A DNA stretch of 63,064 nt from Bacillota bacterium (GTDB lineage: Bacteria; Bacillota; Clostridia; TANB77; UBA1234). The notes below the pieces were generated by a model. It was not told the DNA's origin and made no database searches. It worked only from the letters and a program-made list of their open reading frames with translations. Positions 37,098 through 47,010 of the stretch are shown here, piece after piece. Each line of letters begins with the position of its first letter. Within the stretch, counting starts at the first letter, position 1. The position numbers and the translations under genes were made by a program. The DNA lies in NCBI GenBank assembly GCA_016280725.1, contig JAEEHF010000010.1, positions 1-63,064 on the forward strand. Reading direction: 5' to 3'.

Positions 37098-38234
37098 ATG
37101 TGCACTACCCCAATTACAGTAAAGTCATTTCTCTATTATATTAGATGTCTAAAAAAGAGTTTGCAAAGATGCGAAATTGCTAGAGCTCTTTCCGAACCTT
37201 TAATCTTGTTTCTTCTAGAAAGAGATATTATTCAACGTTTTGTCTATTTTTCTGACGAAGATACTCCAATTGACGCAGTTGCAAATGCACTATATAGTGA
37301 ACTTCTTCAAATATATCAAGATTATCCCAATAACACTAACAAGGAACTTGCTTTTTGTGAGGTCAAAATTGCTTTTTATATTAAGTCAGTACTGCGGCTC
37401 ATTAAATACTCATGTACAGTTATTGATGAAAGGCTGATGAAAGAGTCTGCTTTTCAGAAACGCAGAATAATAGATTTGATTCAAACAGATGATCATCTTA
37501 ATCCTCATAACTGGAAATACTTAAGTGATGAACAATTTACACTAAAGGTTATTCATGAAACTAGTGAAGATAACGTCATAAACTGGCTTTGCCCAATTTC
37601 AAATTATAGGTTCACCGATGTTTTTAATATGCACAATTTATTTTTAAATACTCCTCTTCTAATCCTTAGCGATTTGAATTTCAGTAGTTCAATTCATAAT
37701 CTTGTGTCCAAATACATTGAAAATACTCCATCAAATCCATTTGACTCATCTTCAGCAAAATATTATGATGTTCTTTATATTGGCCATATGGAAGACTCTT
37801 TCCCTGTTACACATACTAAACGGTTTGATGAGCTATATAATGCTATTAAACGAATGTGCAAATTTCAAAAGCTAAAAGACTACGAAATAGTAATAAGTGT
37901 AGAATATGTGCCAATGCGTGCATATGTAATATCTGTCTGCTTCAAAGCTTATATCTTCATTAAAGAAGAAAATGTTGGCTATATTCTACATAGTTTCATT
38001 TGTGGTAGCATGACCGATAAAGTATTAACCAATATATTTTATACTAAGGCTGTTCAGTGGTTTGTTATTGATGATATCCTCTCTCAGTCATTTAGTTTCT
38101 TCAATGATTTGAGTAGTTCTTCACACGATGTTTCAGATGAAAAGGTAGTTAAAGTTCTTGATACACTTATTCAATGTTGGGCGGATGATGAACTTTCTCC
38201 CACAGTTCCAGAACTAATTATTTATCCCGAATAA
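37098..38234 (+). CDS. Hypothetical cytoplasmic protein with Arg-read CGG codons
   Basis: I do not recognise this 378-residue protein. ATG 37098 follows GGAGG by 10 nt; an upstream in-frame start at 37038 is less likely. It has no signal or membrane segment and is mostly helical with many Cys, Phe and Tyr. It uses CTT/TCT and CGG (at 37394 and 37819, both read as Arg) unlike the neighbouring AT-rich genes, suggesting different ancestry. It is a single-gene unit between the pilin-like gene and a strong terminator. A regulatory or phage-like origin is possible but unsupported. Confidence 0.7.
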   Translation: MCTTPITVKSFLYYIRCLKKSLQRCEIARALSEPLILFLLERDIIQRFVYFSDEDTPIDAVANALYSELLQIYQDYPNNTNKELAFCEVKIAFYIKSVLRLIKYSCTVIDERLMKESAFQKRRIIDLIQTDDHLNPHNWKYLSDEQFTLKVIHETSEDNVINWLCPISNYRFTDVFNMHNLFLNTPLLILSDLNFSSSIHNLVSKYIENTPSNPFDSSSAKYYDVLYIGHMEDSFPVTHTKRFDELYNAIKRMCKFQKLKDYEIVISVEYVPMRAYVISVCFKAYIFIKEENVGYILHSFICGSMTDKVLTNIFYTKAVQWFVIDDILSQSFSFFNDLSSSSHDVSDEKVVKVLDTLIQCWADDELSPTVPELIIYPE

Positions 38235-38249
38235 TTTCTAAAAATCGTT

Positions 38250-38294
38250 GCTAAAAAGCTCCAATTTGTTTTTACAAATTGGAGCTTTTCGTTG
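38250..38294 (+). terminator. Intrinsic terminator
   Basis: AAAAGCTCCAATTTGT-tttt-ACAAATTGGAGCTTTT, a perfect 16-bp hairpin with T run, 18 nt after the stop. Confidence 0.9.
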
Positions 38295-38375
38295 AATTTG
38301 TTTGAATTTTAGCCATCTTCTCTTTAATAATTATTTAAAATATTGTAAAATAATTTTCAGAAAGGGATGCTAAAA

Positions 38376-39083
38376 ATGATAGAAATAAAAAATTTAATCA
38401 AATCATATGGAACTTTAAAGGCAGTTGATGACGTGTCATTCAACGTAGAAGATGGTGAAATTTTTGCCTTTATTGGTCATAATGGAGCTGGAAAAACAAC
38501 AACAATAAAATCAATTGTTGGAATAAATGATTTTGATAGCGGTGATATTTTAATTAATGGAAAATCCATTAAAACTAATCCTTTGGAATGCAAAAAAGAA
38601 ATTGCTTATGTTCCAGATAACCCAGACTTATACGAAAATATGAAAGCAATAGATTTCATAAACTTTATTTGCGATATGTATGAAATTCCCGAAAATATTA
38701 GGAAAGAAAATATAACTAAATATTCTAAAATGCTCGAAATGGAAAATCACTTAAATGAATCTATATCGTCTTTTTCGCATGGAATGAAGCAAAAGATTGC
38801 TCTAATATCTGCACTTGCACATGAACCTAAAATTTTAATTATGGATGAGCCATTTGTTGGCCTTGATCCAAAAGCTGTTTTTGATTTAAAGAACGTGATG
38901 AAAGAAATGTGTTCCAAAGGAAAAAGTATCTTCTTCTCTACCCACATTCTTGATGTGGCTGAAAAACTATGCGATAGAGTTGCAATAATTAAAAACGGTA
39001 AAATCGTTAAAATTGGAAATATGAATGATATAAAAGGCGACGAATCTTTGGAGCAGGTATTCTTAGAGTTGGAGGAAAAATAA
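38376..39083 (+). CDS. ABC transporter ATPase
   Basis: A 235-residue ATPase of the multidrug/lantibiotic-exporter class. Walker A is GHNGAGKT, the signature loop SHGMKQK is a variant of LSGGQ, Walker B is ILIMDEPFVGLDP, and the H-loop is FFSTH. ATG 38376 is preferred over 38367, which abuts the AAAGGG site. It overlaps nothing and ends 1 nt before the permease start at 39085, so the two are coupled. The C-terminal end is short, without a dimerisation extension. Confidence 0.93.
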   Translation: MIEIKNLIKSYGTLKAVDDVSFNVEDGEIFAFIGHNGAGKTTTIKSIVGINDFDSGDILINGKSIKTNPLECKKEIAYVPDNPDLYENMKAIDFINFICDMYEIPENIRKENITKYSKMLEMENHLNESISSFSHGMKQKIALISALAHEPKILIMDEPFVGLDPKAVFDLKNVMKEMCSKGKSIFFSTHILDVAEKLCDRVAIIKNGKIVKIGNMNDIKGDESLEQVFLELEEK

Positions 39084-39084
39084 A

Positions 39085-40701
39085 ATGAAAAAGTTTTTCT
39101 CTTTACTAAAAGCTATGATGAGCCAAGATATGAATGTTTTTAGATATAAAAACTACTCCAGTAACTCAAATATTCGAAAAATGCTTATTCCAATAGTTTT
39201 AAGTGTTCTCGTAATGTTTAGCATAGGTTCATTATATTTTGGAGCAGCCATAGAACTTAACAAAATAGATATGATGCCATTAATTCTTTCTCTAGCGCTA
39301 GCATTCCCTAGTATTCTTGCTGTAACTGAAGGCATATACAAGGCTCCTGGAATACTATTTGAAGCAAAAGATAGTGATATGTTATTTGCATTGCCTATTA
39401 GCAAAAAACACATACTTATGGCTAGATTAATTAAGCTTTATATATTTCAATTATTGTATAGCATGTTATTTGTACTTCCTGGGATGGCAGTATATGTATT
39501 TTTTGAAAATCCCGGTATTGATTTTTATTTGATATCATTATTAATGATATTAACTTTCCCTATAATACCAACAATTATTGGTTCTATAATTGGTTTTTGG
39601 GTGAAAAAAATATCTTTGAAATTTAAGACTGGTAAAACAGTACAGACAGCATTAACGATAGCTTTCATGGCAATAATTATGATAGTTTCCTTTAACATGA
39701 ATAATTATACAGAATTACTTGTTAATAATTCGGAAAGTATTAATAATACTTTACTTAATGTTTATTATCCAATTGCTGCTTATCAAAAGCTTATAACAAA
39801 TTTTGATGTTTTGACACTATTAATTTTAATTGCTATTAATGTAGCATTTATAGGATTATTCTTGCTTGTTACAAGTAAGACGTACTTTAAAGCTTTATCG
39901 AAATCCAAAGAGAATAATAATTATCATGCTTCTAAATCAAAGCCTTTAAAATTTGAAAAGAATAATCAATTACGTTCATTAATTAAAAAAGAATTTAGCA
40001 CATATACTTCATCACAAGTATATATGTTTAACACTCTATTTGGTTTAATATTACTTGTAATAGGAACTTTTGCACTATGCACAAATTTTGATAATGCTAT
40101 AACAAGTATTACAGCAGATGAAATACCAATTGAAGATGTAGAATCATTAAGAATGCTCGCACCTAAAATTTTTCTTGCAATGATAATAGCTATTTCATTC
40201 ATGACTTCTATCACCTCTTCTTCAATTTCATTGGAAGGAAAAAAGTTTAATATACTAAAGTCAATTCCAACAAAAGTTGATACTATTCTTCTTGCAAAAA
40301 TACTAATGAGTAATATCATAACAATTCCTGTAATTTTATTATGCAATGTAATATTCTTCTGCTTTAACAAAGCAAGCTTAATGGACATTTTAATGTGCTT
40401 GATTGCTTCTGTGCTAGCTCCATCTATCTCAGCAGTATTTGGTTTATTAGTTAACCTTAAATACCCAAAGATGGATGCTACTTCAGACGCCGAAGTAGTT
40501 AAGCAAAGTACTAGTTCAATGGTATCTGTATTAGGCGGAATGGCATTTGCCGGCATTTTCTTTGTGTTAATTTTTGTGTTAGCTGGTATTGGTGATTTAG
40601 CATTGGCATCAGTAGACATTATATTATTAGTTATTCTGCTTGCTCTTTGGAGAAAACTTCGTCATTACGGCGAAAAAAGATTTAGAGAAATTGAAGTGTA
40701 A
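39085..40701 (+). CDS. ABC-2 type exporter permease
   Basis: A 538-residue membrane protein with about 12 helices and two long charged loops, partner of the preceding ATPase. Sequence such as PGILFEAKDSDMLFALPISKKHILMARLIKLY and LLFALWRK-like ends match Firmicute efflux permeases with a duplicated six-helix core. Substrate is unknown; antibiotic or peptide export is typical. Its stop TAA (40699-40701) is immediately followed by a palindromic repeat. Confidence 0.88.
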   Translation: MKKFFSLLKAMMSQDMNVFRYKNYSSNSNIRKMLIPIVLSVLVMFSIGSLYFGAAIELNKIDMMPLILSLALAFPSILAVTEGIYKAPGILFEAKDSDMLFALPISKKHILMARLIKLYIFQLLYSMLFVLPGMAVYVFFENPGIDFYLISLLMILTFPIIPTIIGSIIGFWVKKISLKFKTGKTVQTALTIAFMAIIMIVSFNMNNYTELLVNNSESINNTLLNVYYPIAAYQKLITNFDVLTLLILIAINVAFIGLFLLVTSKTYFKALSKSKENNNYHASKSKPLKFEKNNQLRSLIKKEFSTYTSSQVYMFNTLFGLILLVIGTFALCTNFDNAITSITADEIPIEDVESLRMLAPKIFLAMIIAISFMTSITSSSISLEGKKFNILKSIPTKVDTILLAKILMSNIITIPVILLCNVIFFCFNKASLMDILMCLIASVLAPSISAVFGLLVNLKYPKMDATSDAEVVKQSTSSMVSVLGGMAFAGIFFVLIFVLAGIGDLALASVDIILLVILLALWRKLRHYGEKRFREIEV

Positions 40702-40763
40702 ACTTTTGGGGACACGACATTGAGGAGATTTTTTTCTCCTCAATGTCGTGTCCCCAAAAGTTC
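40702..40763. repeat. Perfect palindromic repeat element between convergent stop codons
   Basis: acttttggggacacgacatt-gaggaga and the exact inverse with a tttttt centre. The 62-bp element fills the whole space between the plus-strand permease stop (40701) and the corrected minus-strand stop TGA (40764-40766). It has T-rich runs and could serve as a bidirectional terminator. Confidence 0.93.
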
Positions 40764-43689
40764 TCACTCTAAGTATCCTACAGTATAGCACCATAAATCT
40801 CCGCGTATATGGAGCTCTAAATTCTGATATACCTATAAATATTTTGTTATTGTATATATGTATCCCCTGTGGTTCGCTATTATCTTTTCCTTCAATAAGC
40901 TCTATGTCTCTATATATGGCTCTTGTTCCGCTAAAATCCCAGACTTCAATTCCATCATCACCATTACATCCTCTTATCTCGTATAAGTAGCCATCTTTAA
41001 TTGCAAAGCCATTGCAAAAATACTTTCCACCTTCTTTAGTATAACGCTCAAAACTGAATTTATAAAGAAGCGTTACCTTGTCTTCGTTTATCAAATCAGA
41101 ATACCTATATACTTTGCATGTAGTTCCACTTACCATAGCCAATAAATCATTTTCCGAATCAACGCATGGCTGTCCCTTAATTTTCGGATACTCTTTCCAA
41201 GGCTTTGTACTATTTTTTATTTCATCTATGCTACCACTTCCTAAATCAAATACTCTTAAGAATGAGCCTTCTTCACCGTCTGATTCTGCAGTTAAAAGCA
41301 TCAGCCATTTATCTTTATTAGGAGACTTCGCTACGTCAAATGACTGTCCATGAGTATAAAAATCACTTAAATTTACTTGTGTAACATTTCCCGAAACATA
41401 ATTATTCTTTCCTGTTGTATATTTTACTATTTTACTATTTGCTGTATCAAGAACTCTTAATCTAACTTGTTCTTTACTTGAATTACCTATATATTTAGCA
41501 ACAAGTATGAATCGTTCTGAATTGTTATTCTCAGGATTCACTAAACCAAAATTTTGAAAATTTCCTTTGTTTCCCGGAACACCCGTATATAATCGACTCA
41601 TATATGTTTTAAATGACTGATTTCTTACATCTATTAAGTTTAACTTATTAACAACTATTACCGTGCATGTTTCTGTTAGTTCCTCACATTTAGCTGTTAT
41701 TGTGGCTGTTCCTTCTGCAACCGCTGTTAGAACACCTTCCGAGTCTATTTTTGCAATTGCTTGATTACTCGAAGCCCAAGTTATTTTCTTTTTGCCTGCT
41801 TTTGCAGGCATAATTTCAAGAGTAAAATTAGCTTTTGATTTTTTTGCAATCAATAGTGAGTTTATATTATTTTCAGAATTCAATTTTAAATTGCACTTTA
41901 TCTTAATGCTCTGCACCGCAATAGTATTTAATATTGAAACACTAATACTTGCTGACGCTTCCTTAAAGTTATTTCCTGAAGTAGATGAAACATCGATGTT
42001 TGCGTTTCCCTCACCTATGCCTTCTATTACAATCTTTTTATTTATTGGATCATGTATAACGTTTGCAACATTAGGATTAGAACTTTTCACATTTATAATG
42101 CCATCTCCATTGTACTCATATAGTACTTCTTTAGTGTTGCCTTCCTCAAAAGATAATTTTGAATTCGTAGGTTTTAAACTAGCTGTTGTTTTTGTAATTT
42201 TCCAAGTTAATTCTTTTGCATCGCTTGTACCATCATCCCATACATAGCCATTCATTAAAGAAGCTTTTGCCGTATATGTACCAGCATTTGTCGCTTTTGT
42301 TATTCCGCTTAAAATATAGCCTTCATCAGCAATAAGTATGTGCTCCTTTTCGTCATATTCCATACTATTAAATGAAGGAACTTTAACGGGTTTTTTAGTA
42401 TTTATAACTGTTCTTAATGGTGTAGCAGTTGGCTTTGCATTTTTTGGAGTAGTTATAGTTTGCGTCTTTACTGGCGTTAAAATCGGAGTATTACTTGGAG
42501 AAATAGTTTTTACAACTGTATTTTTGGGAGTAGTTATAGTCTGCGTCCTTGCTGGCGTTAAAATCGGAGTATTACTTGGAGAAATAGTTTTTGCAACTGT
42601 ATTTTTGGGAGTAGTTATAGTCTGCGTCCTTGCTGGTGTTAAAATCGGAGTATTACTTGGAGAAATAGTTTTTGCAACTGTATTCTTGGGAGTAGTTATA
42701 GTCTGCGTCCTTGCTGGCGTTAAAATCGGAGTATTACTTGGAGAAATAGTTTTTGCAACTGTCTTTTCTGGAATCGATGTCACAGGTGGAACTACTTCAG
42801 TCGGTTCTACTACAACAATTTCATCATTTTGGACAATCGTAACATCCAGTGTTACAGGACTAACCAAAGTTTTTTCACTACTAATAGGTAATAATAAAAT
42901 CGTTGCTTCGCCTTCATTTATGCCCATAACTTCAACTATTTTCTTGTTAGTTTTTATAGTCGCTACTGCGATACTCGAATTTGAACTTACTGCCTTTAGT
43001 GAAAGATTATCTTCGCAAGAATATTGTATTGTTTTAGTTTTTCCTTTTTGAATAGAAATTTTATTGTTACTTAAAGTTATTTCCTTATTCTTTTTTTCCT
43101 CATTGCTAATAATATTAAATAGCATTTGCGAAACTTGTGCCCTAGATAGATTATCTTTTGGACCAAAAGTTCCATCTGCATTTCCAACCATGATACCATT
43201 AGATGCTACTATAGAAATATATTTTTCTAGTCCTTTAGATATTAGTCCTCTATCTAAAAATTTTTCTACCATGCTTTGATCATAATTCGAGCTTTCTAAA
43301 TTAAGTGCCTTAACAATAGTATATGCAACTACTTCTCGACTTATTGAGTCATTAGGCTTAAAAATAGTTCCAGCATTTGGCATATACTTTCCAATTATAT
43401 TTATATACTTATATGCCCAATGACTTGTATCAACATCTGCATAATAAGTAACATTACTATCATTCAGATTTAACGAATTTACAATTATCTTTGCAAATTC
43501 AGCCTTGGAAATATTGTTGTTAGGAAGAAAACTCCCATCTGGATATCCAGAAACAATCCCATTTTTAGCCATATAAGAAATCGCAGAATATGCCCAGTGA
43601 GACACAGGTACATCATAAAAAAAGCCACTTGCATAAGCTACGCTTACAATTATAAAAAGTATTAAAAATATTAGACTGCACTTTTTCAT
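40764..43689 (-). CDS. S-layer homology/Big2 surface protein, read across a +1 shift at CGG
   Basis: ATG 43689 lies 5 nt after AGGAG. A signal peptide is followed by three SLH domains (residues about 25-195) with SHWAYSAI and GYPDGSF motifs that anchor proteins to wall polysaccharide. A Thr/Pro linker contains four near-identical 30-residue units (coded 42440-42760). Big2-like domains (TNSKLSFEEGNTKEV, ITWASSNQAIAKIDSEG) follow, then a beta-propeller-like C-terminal part. In the zero frame the end is TAT-ACG-CGG-AGA and it then runs through the palindromic repeat. Dropping the C at 40803 gives YTGDLWCYTVGYLE and a stop one base before the repeat. This is the best-placed single-site case in the window. 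Confidence 0.78.
42437..42765 (-). repeat. 90-bp tandem repeat encoding a Thr/Pro linker
   Basis: Four copies with 90-bp period: gttatagt-tgcgtc...ggcgttaaaatcggagtatt acttggagaaatagttttt-acaactgta. Copies 2-4 are nearly identical, copy 1 has minor changes. It encodes a flexible linker, with near-identity suggesting recent expansion. Confidence 0.9.
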
Positions 43690-43751
43690 TTTTTCTCCTA
43701 TCATAAATAAACCGTATTACATACCTAAAAATTTATAACTATTCACCGATA

Positions 43752-43896
43752 CTATTCAATTTCATGTCTTTCAGCATTTTGCACAAGTGCCGTATCTATG
43801 AAATGCATCGCACTATCTATGTCTTCTCGAGTAATATTTCTTGTAGAAACACTTAGCAGCATTTATTAAAGCTTTTTGATTGTCAATATCACTCAT
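43752..43896 (-). pseudogene. Small conserved-looking ORF with a +1 shift
   Basis: ATG 43896 follows GGGGAGG. The zero frame reads MSDIDNQKALINAAK and soon stops. The +1 frame continues VSTRNITREDIDSAMHFIDTALV to a stop at 43752-43754. A single extra base near 43851-43859 (AAG-TGT-TTC) would join them into 47 residues. No CGG occurs at this junction, so it is not explained by the CGG rule. It may be a small-gene remnant upstream of the divergent pyrG promoter. Confidence 0.45.
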
Positions 43897-43982
43897 AAAT
43901 ACACCTCCCCATTTAAATTATATCACATAAAAGTATTTTTATTGTGTTGTAATATTATTGTCAATAATATATAATTTAGAAG

Positions 43983-44030
43983 AGCCACCTTGGGAGTTCT
44001 CTCAAGGTGGCTTATTTTTTTGTTTTATGG
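43983..44030 (+). promoter_or_regulatory. pyrG leader attenuator
   Basis: GCCACCTTG-gGAG-ttc-TCTC-AAGGTGGC followed by ttatttttttgtttt is a strong terminator immediately upstream of the pyrG ribosome site (TGGAGG, 44027-44032). No other plus-strand gene precedes it, so it must act on the pyrG transcript. This fits the CTP-sensitive attenuation known for pyrG in Gram-positives, but the start sequence (near TTTAGAAG) does not obviously provide the run of G needed for reiterative transcription. Confidence 0.6.
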
Positions 44031-44040
44031 AGGAAAAATA

Positions 44041-45642
44041 ATGGCTAAATATATTTTTGTAACAGGCGGTGTTGTTTCAGGATTAGGGAAAGGCATCACT
44101 GCCTCAAGTTTAGCGATGCTTTTAAAAGCACGTGGATACAAAATCTTCATGCAAAAGTTTGACCCTTATATTAATGTTGACCCAGGTACTATGTCTCCTT
44201 TTCAACATGGTGAAGTATATGTTACAGCTGATGGCGCTGAAACAGACTTGGACTTAGGTCATTACGAAAGATTTATTGACGAAGAACTAAATTATACTTC
44301 AAACATTACTACAGGAAAGATTTTCTCGAGTGTAATTGAAAAAGAACGTCGTGGAGATTATTTGGGAGCAACAATACAAATTGTCCCACATATTACAAAT
44401 GAAATAAAAGCCAAAATTCATGAAGCAACTTCAACTAGTGGTGCAGATATTGTAATTACAGAAATTGGTGGAACTATTGGAGATATTGAATCGCAGTCAT
44501 TCATAGAAGCGTTAAGACAACTTAGAAATGAATTAGGAAAAGAAAATACAATGTTTATTCATTGTACATTAGTACCATATATTTACGGCTCATATGAATT
44601 AAAAACTAAACCTACACAGCATTCCGTAATTGAACTTAGAGGAATGGGCATCCAGCCTGACATGATTGTATGTAGGGCGTGTGAACCTCTTCCCGACTCT
44701 CTTAAAGAAAAAGTGTCGCTATTCTGCAGTGTTTCAAAAGAAAATGTAATAGATAGTGTTGATGTTAAAAATATTTTTTCTGTTCCAATTAATTACTATA
44801 ATCAGAAAATGGATGAAATCGTGCTTAAACAATTTAAACTAAATGTCAAAGAAAGTTCTTTTGACACGTGGGTAAAATTTGTTGATAAAGTTGACAACTT
44901 AAAAGATGAAATTACAATATCGTTAGTTGGAAAATACGTTCAGCTTCATGATGCTTATCTTTCAGTTGCAGAAAGCTTAAAGCATGCTGGATATGCAAAT
45001 AATTGTAAAGTTAATATTAACTGGGTAGACTCTGAAGAACTTGAAAAAGATGTTGATTTAAGCGAAGTATTCAAAGATACATCAGGAATAATAGTTCCTG
45101 GAGGATTTGGTTCTAGAGGAATCGAAGGAATGATAAAATCTATAACTTATGCACGTGAAAACAAAATACCGTTCTTTGGAATTTGCCTTGGAATGCAACT
45201 TGCAACCATTGAATTTGCAAGAAATGTTTGTGGTATAAAGGAAGCTTCTTCAACTGAATTTAATGTGAATTGTCCAGAACCAATAATTGATTTAATGGAA
45301 GAACAAAAAGGAATTATTAATAAAGGCGGTACATTAAGACTAGGAAACTATGATTGTAAACTTGTTGATGGCACAATGACACAAAAAGAATATGGAGTTA
45401 AAGATATTAAAGAACGCCATAGACACAGATATGAATTCAATAACAAATATAGAGAAATTTTAAAAGAGCATGGAATGACTTTTGCTGGAATAAATGAAAA
45501 GGCTGATCTAGTAGAAATAATAGAACTAAAAGATCATCCACACTTTATTGGCTGTCAATTTCACCCAGAATTTAAATCAAGACCTATGAGACCTCATCCT
45601 CTATTTAATTCGTTTATTAGAGAAAGTATTAAAAATATATAA
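44041..45642 (+). CDS. pyrG: CTP synthase
   Basis: Converts UTP to CTP using glutamine and ATP. The 533-residue protein has the N-terminal synthase domain with VTGGVVSGLGKG and DPYINVDPGTMSPFQHGEVYV, the dimer segment EIGGTIGDIESQSF, and a C-terminal class I glutamine amidotransferase with PGGFG, the catalytic Cys in GICLGMQ, and the FHPEF His/Glu. The start ATG 44041 follows TGGAGG by 8 nt; upstream in-frame codons cover the attenuator hairpin and are rejected. No in-frame CGG was seen. A strong bidirectional terminator follows. Confidence 0.97.
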   Translation: MAKYIFVTGGVVSGLGKGITASSLAMLLKARGYKIFMQKFDPYINVDPGTMSPFQHGEVYVTADGAETDLDLGHYERFIDEELNYTSNITTGKIFSSVIEKERRGDYLGATIQIVPHITNEIKAKIHEATSTSGADIVITEIGGTIGDIESQSFIEALRQLRNELGKENTMFIHCTLVPYIYGSYELKTKPTQHSVIELRGMGIQPDMIVCRACEPLPDSLKEKVSLFCSVSKENVIDSVDVKNIFSVPINYYNQKMDEIVLKQFKLNVKESSFDTWVKFVDKVDNLKDEITISLVGKYVQLHDAYLSVAESLKHAGYANNCKVNINWVDSEELEKDVDLSEVFKDTSGIIVPGGFGSRGIEGMIKSITYARENKIPFFGICLGMQLATIEFARNVCGIKEASSTEFNVNCPEPIIDLMEEQKGIINKGGTLRLGNYDCKLVDGTMTQKEYGVKDIKERHRHRYEFNNKYREILKEHGMTFAGINEKADLVEIIELKDHPHFIGCQFHPEFKSRPMRPHPLFNSFIRESIKNI

Positions 45643-45649
45643 CAAACAA

Positions 45650-45686
45650 AGCACCTTAAAAGAATTCTTTTAAGGTGCTTTGTTCC
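45650..45686. terminator. Bidirectional terminator between pyrG and the membrane protein
   Basis: AAAGCACCTTAAAAG-aatt-CTTTTAAGGTGCTTT, a perfect 15-bp hairpin, 8 nt after pyrG. Confidence 0.9.
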
Positions 45687-45687
45687 T

Positions 45688-46942
45688 CTAGTGCTGCCAC
45701 ATAATTACAGCACCAAACACATTAAGTATTATTCCAAACGTAATTACCGCTATTTCAAATCTATCTAAGCTAATACATTCTATCTTTTCGCCATCGGAGA
45801 TAATTGCCTTATCATTTTCGTTTGTTCTTGTAAAAAATAGGCTAAGAAACATCATCGGAATGATATCACAAGTATACCTTGCCCCAAATTGCCATCCGCC
45901 TAATGTTCTATGCAAAAGTGTTAATAATATAATTGCTACTCCTCCACTTAAAAAAATTAATCTGGTTAAAGATATTTTATGAGTCTTAGCAATATTTTTA
46001 ATTGCATGATAGATAGCAACAATAATAATCGGATTTGCTATTAAAAAATTAAATGGTTGGTTAAAATTGATATGTAATTTATCATCAAAACGAATACCTA
46101 AATTTAATATACTCTTAATATTCTCTGGAAAATGAGAAAATGAAAATTGAATTCCACCTTCGGTTGAAAATTCTGGTAAATAATTATGTCCAAATTCAAA
46201 TGGATTTCTAAATCTTACATAATTGTACACCATATAAATTGTAGCAATTATAATAACAGGAATTATTGGCAACAGGTTTCCTTTAATCATTTTCTTCACT
46301 TCAAGGTTTTGTTTTTTTTCTTTAAGGATAAAGTAAAGGAAGGCTACTATCAAATATATAGCCGAAAAAGGTCTGCACCCTACTGCTAAAGCGAAAAATG
46401 AATAAGTTAATCCTTTTTTATTATCCAATAATGCATTTACGCCTAGCATTAAAAACATTGTATTCATTATTTGTGCTATAAACCATACGGCGCCACTCAT
46501 TCCGCATACTTACTAAATTACTTCCAAAAATAATGGATAAACTTAAGAAAATAGCAAAAATATCTTCAGCCTTTTTCTTTTTTAATATACGATAAGAAAC
46601 AATTATGGTAATAATAGAACAAATGACAGATATCAAATTATTTGGAACATTTTCTCTTCCAAATAAGGCCACAAATGGCAATAGTATTACCGATGGTAAA
46701 GGCGGAAAACTTACATAGTATTTTCCTTCAAAAATAGCAAGTTCTAAAAATTCACGATTATCTACATCTACTCTACCATTAAGCCATGATTCAGCTTGTA
46801 TCTCATAAGAATCCCAATGAATATGTGTCAAAAGTGATTGTTCTGTCAGATTATATATCATAAGAAATACAAACATAGATAAAAATATAATTATTAATAT
46901 ATTACCTAAATTTTCCTTTAAATAAGATTTCATTTTATTCAT
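45688..46942 (-). CDS. GT-C-like membrane protein, read across a +1 shift at CGG
   Basis: A multi-helix membrane protein of the dolichyl-mannosyltransferase type. The 5' part has an N-terminal helix, then a lumen-type loop with HIHWDSYEIQAESWLNGR and KYYVSFPPLPSVILLPF, and further helices ending in GSNLVSM. The zero frame then reads ATG-CGG-AAT and fails after 22 codons. Dropping the C at 46504 gives SM-G-MSGAVWFIAQIMN, joining eight or so more helices and a C-terminal tail; 417 residues, a plausible glycosyltransferase of an envelope glycan. The start ATG has a weak ribosome site (TAGGTATC). Alternative readings include pseudogene or sequence error. Confidence 0.68.
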
Positions 46943-47010
46943 AATAGATACCTACCCTATTCTTTATGATATTAATTATACCATTTTTTCCAATTTGTTA
47001 CTCATTTTGA

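Noticed and set aside
42338-43051. 237-codon plus-strand frame rich in Val/Gly repeats
   Set aside because: It is the antisense of the 90-bp Thr/Pro repeat in the SLH protein and has no ribosome site.
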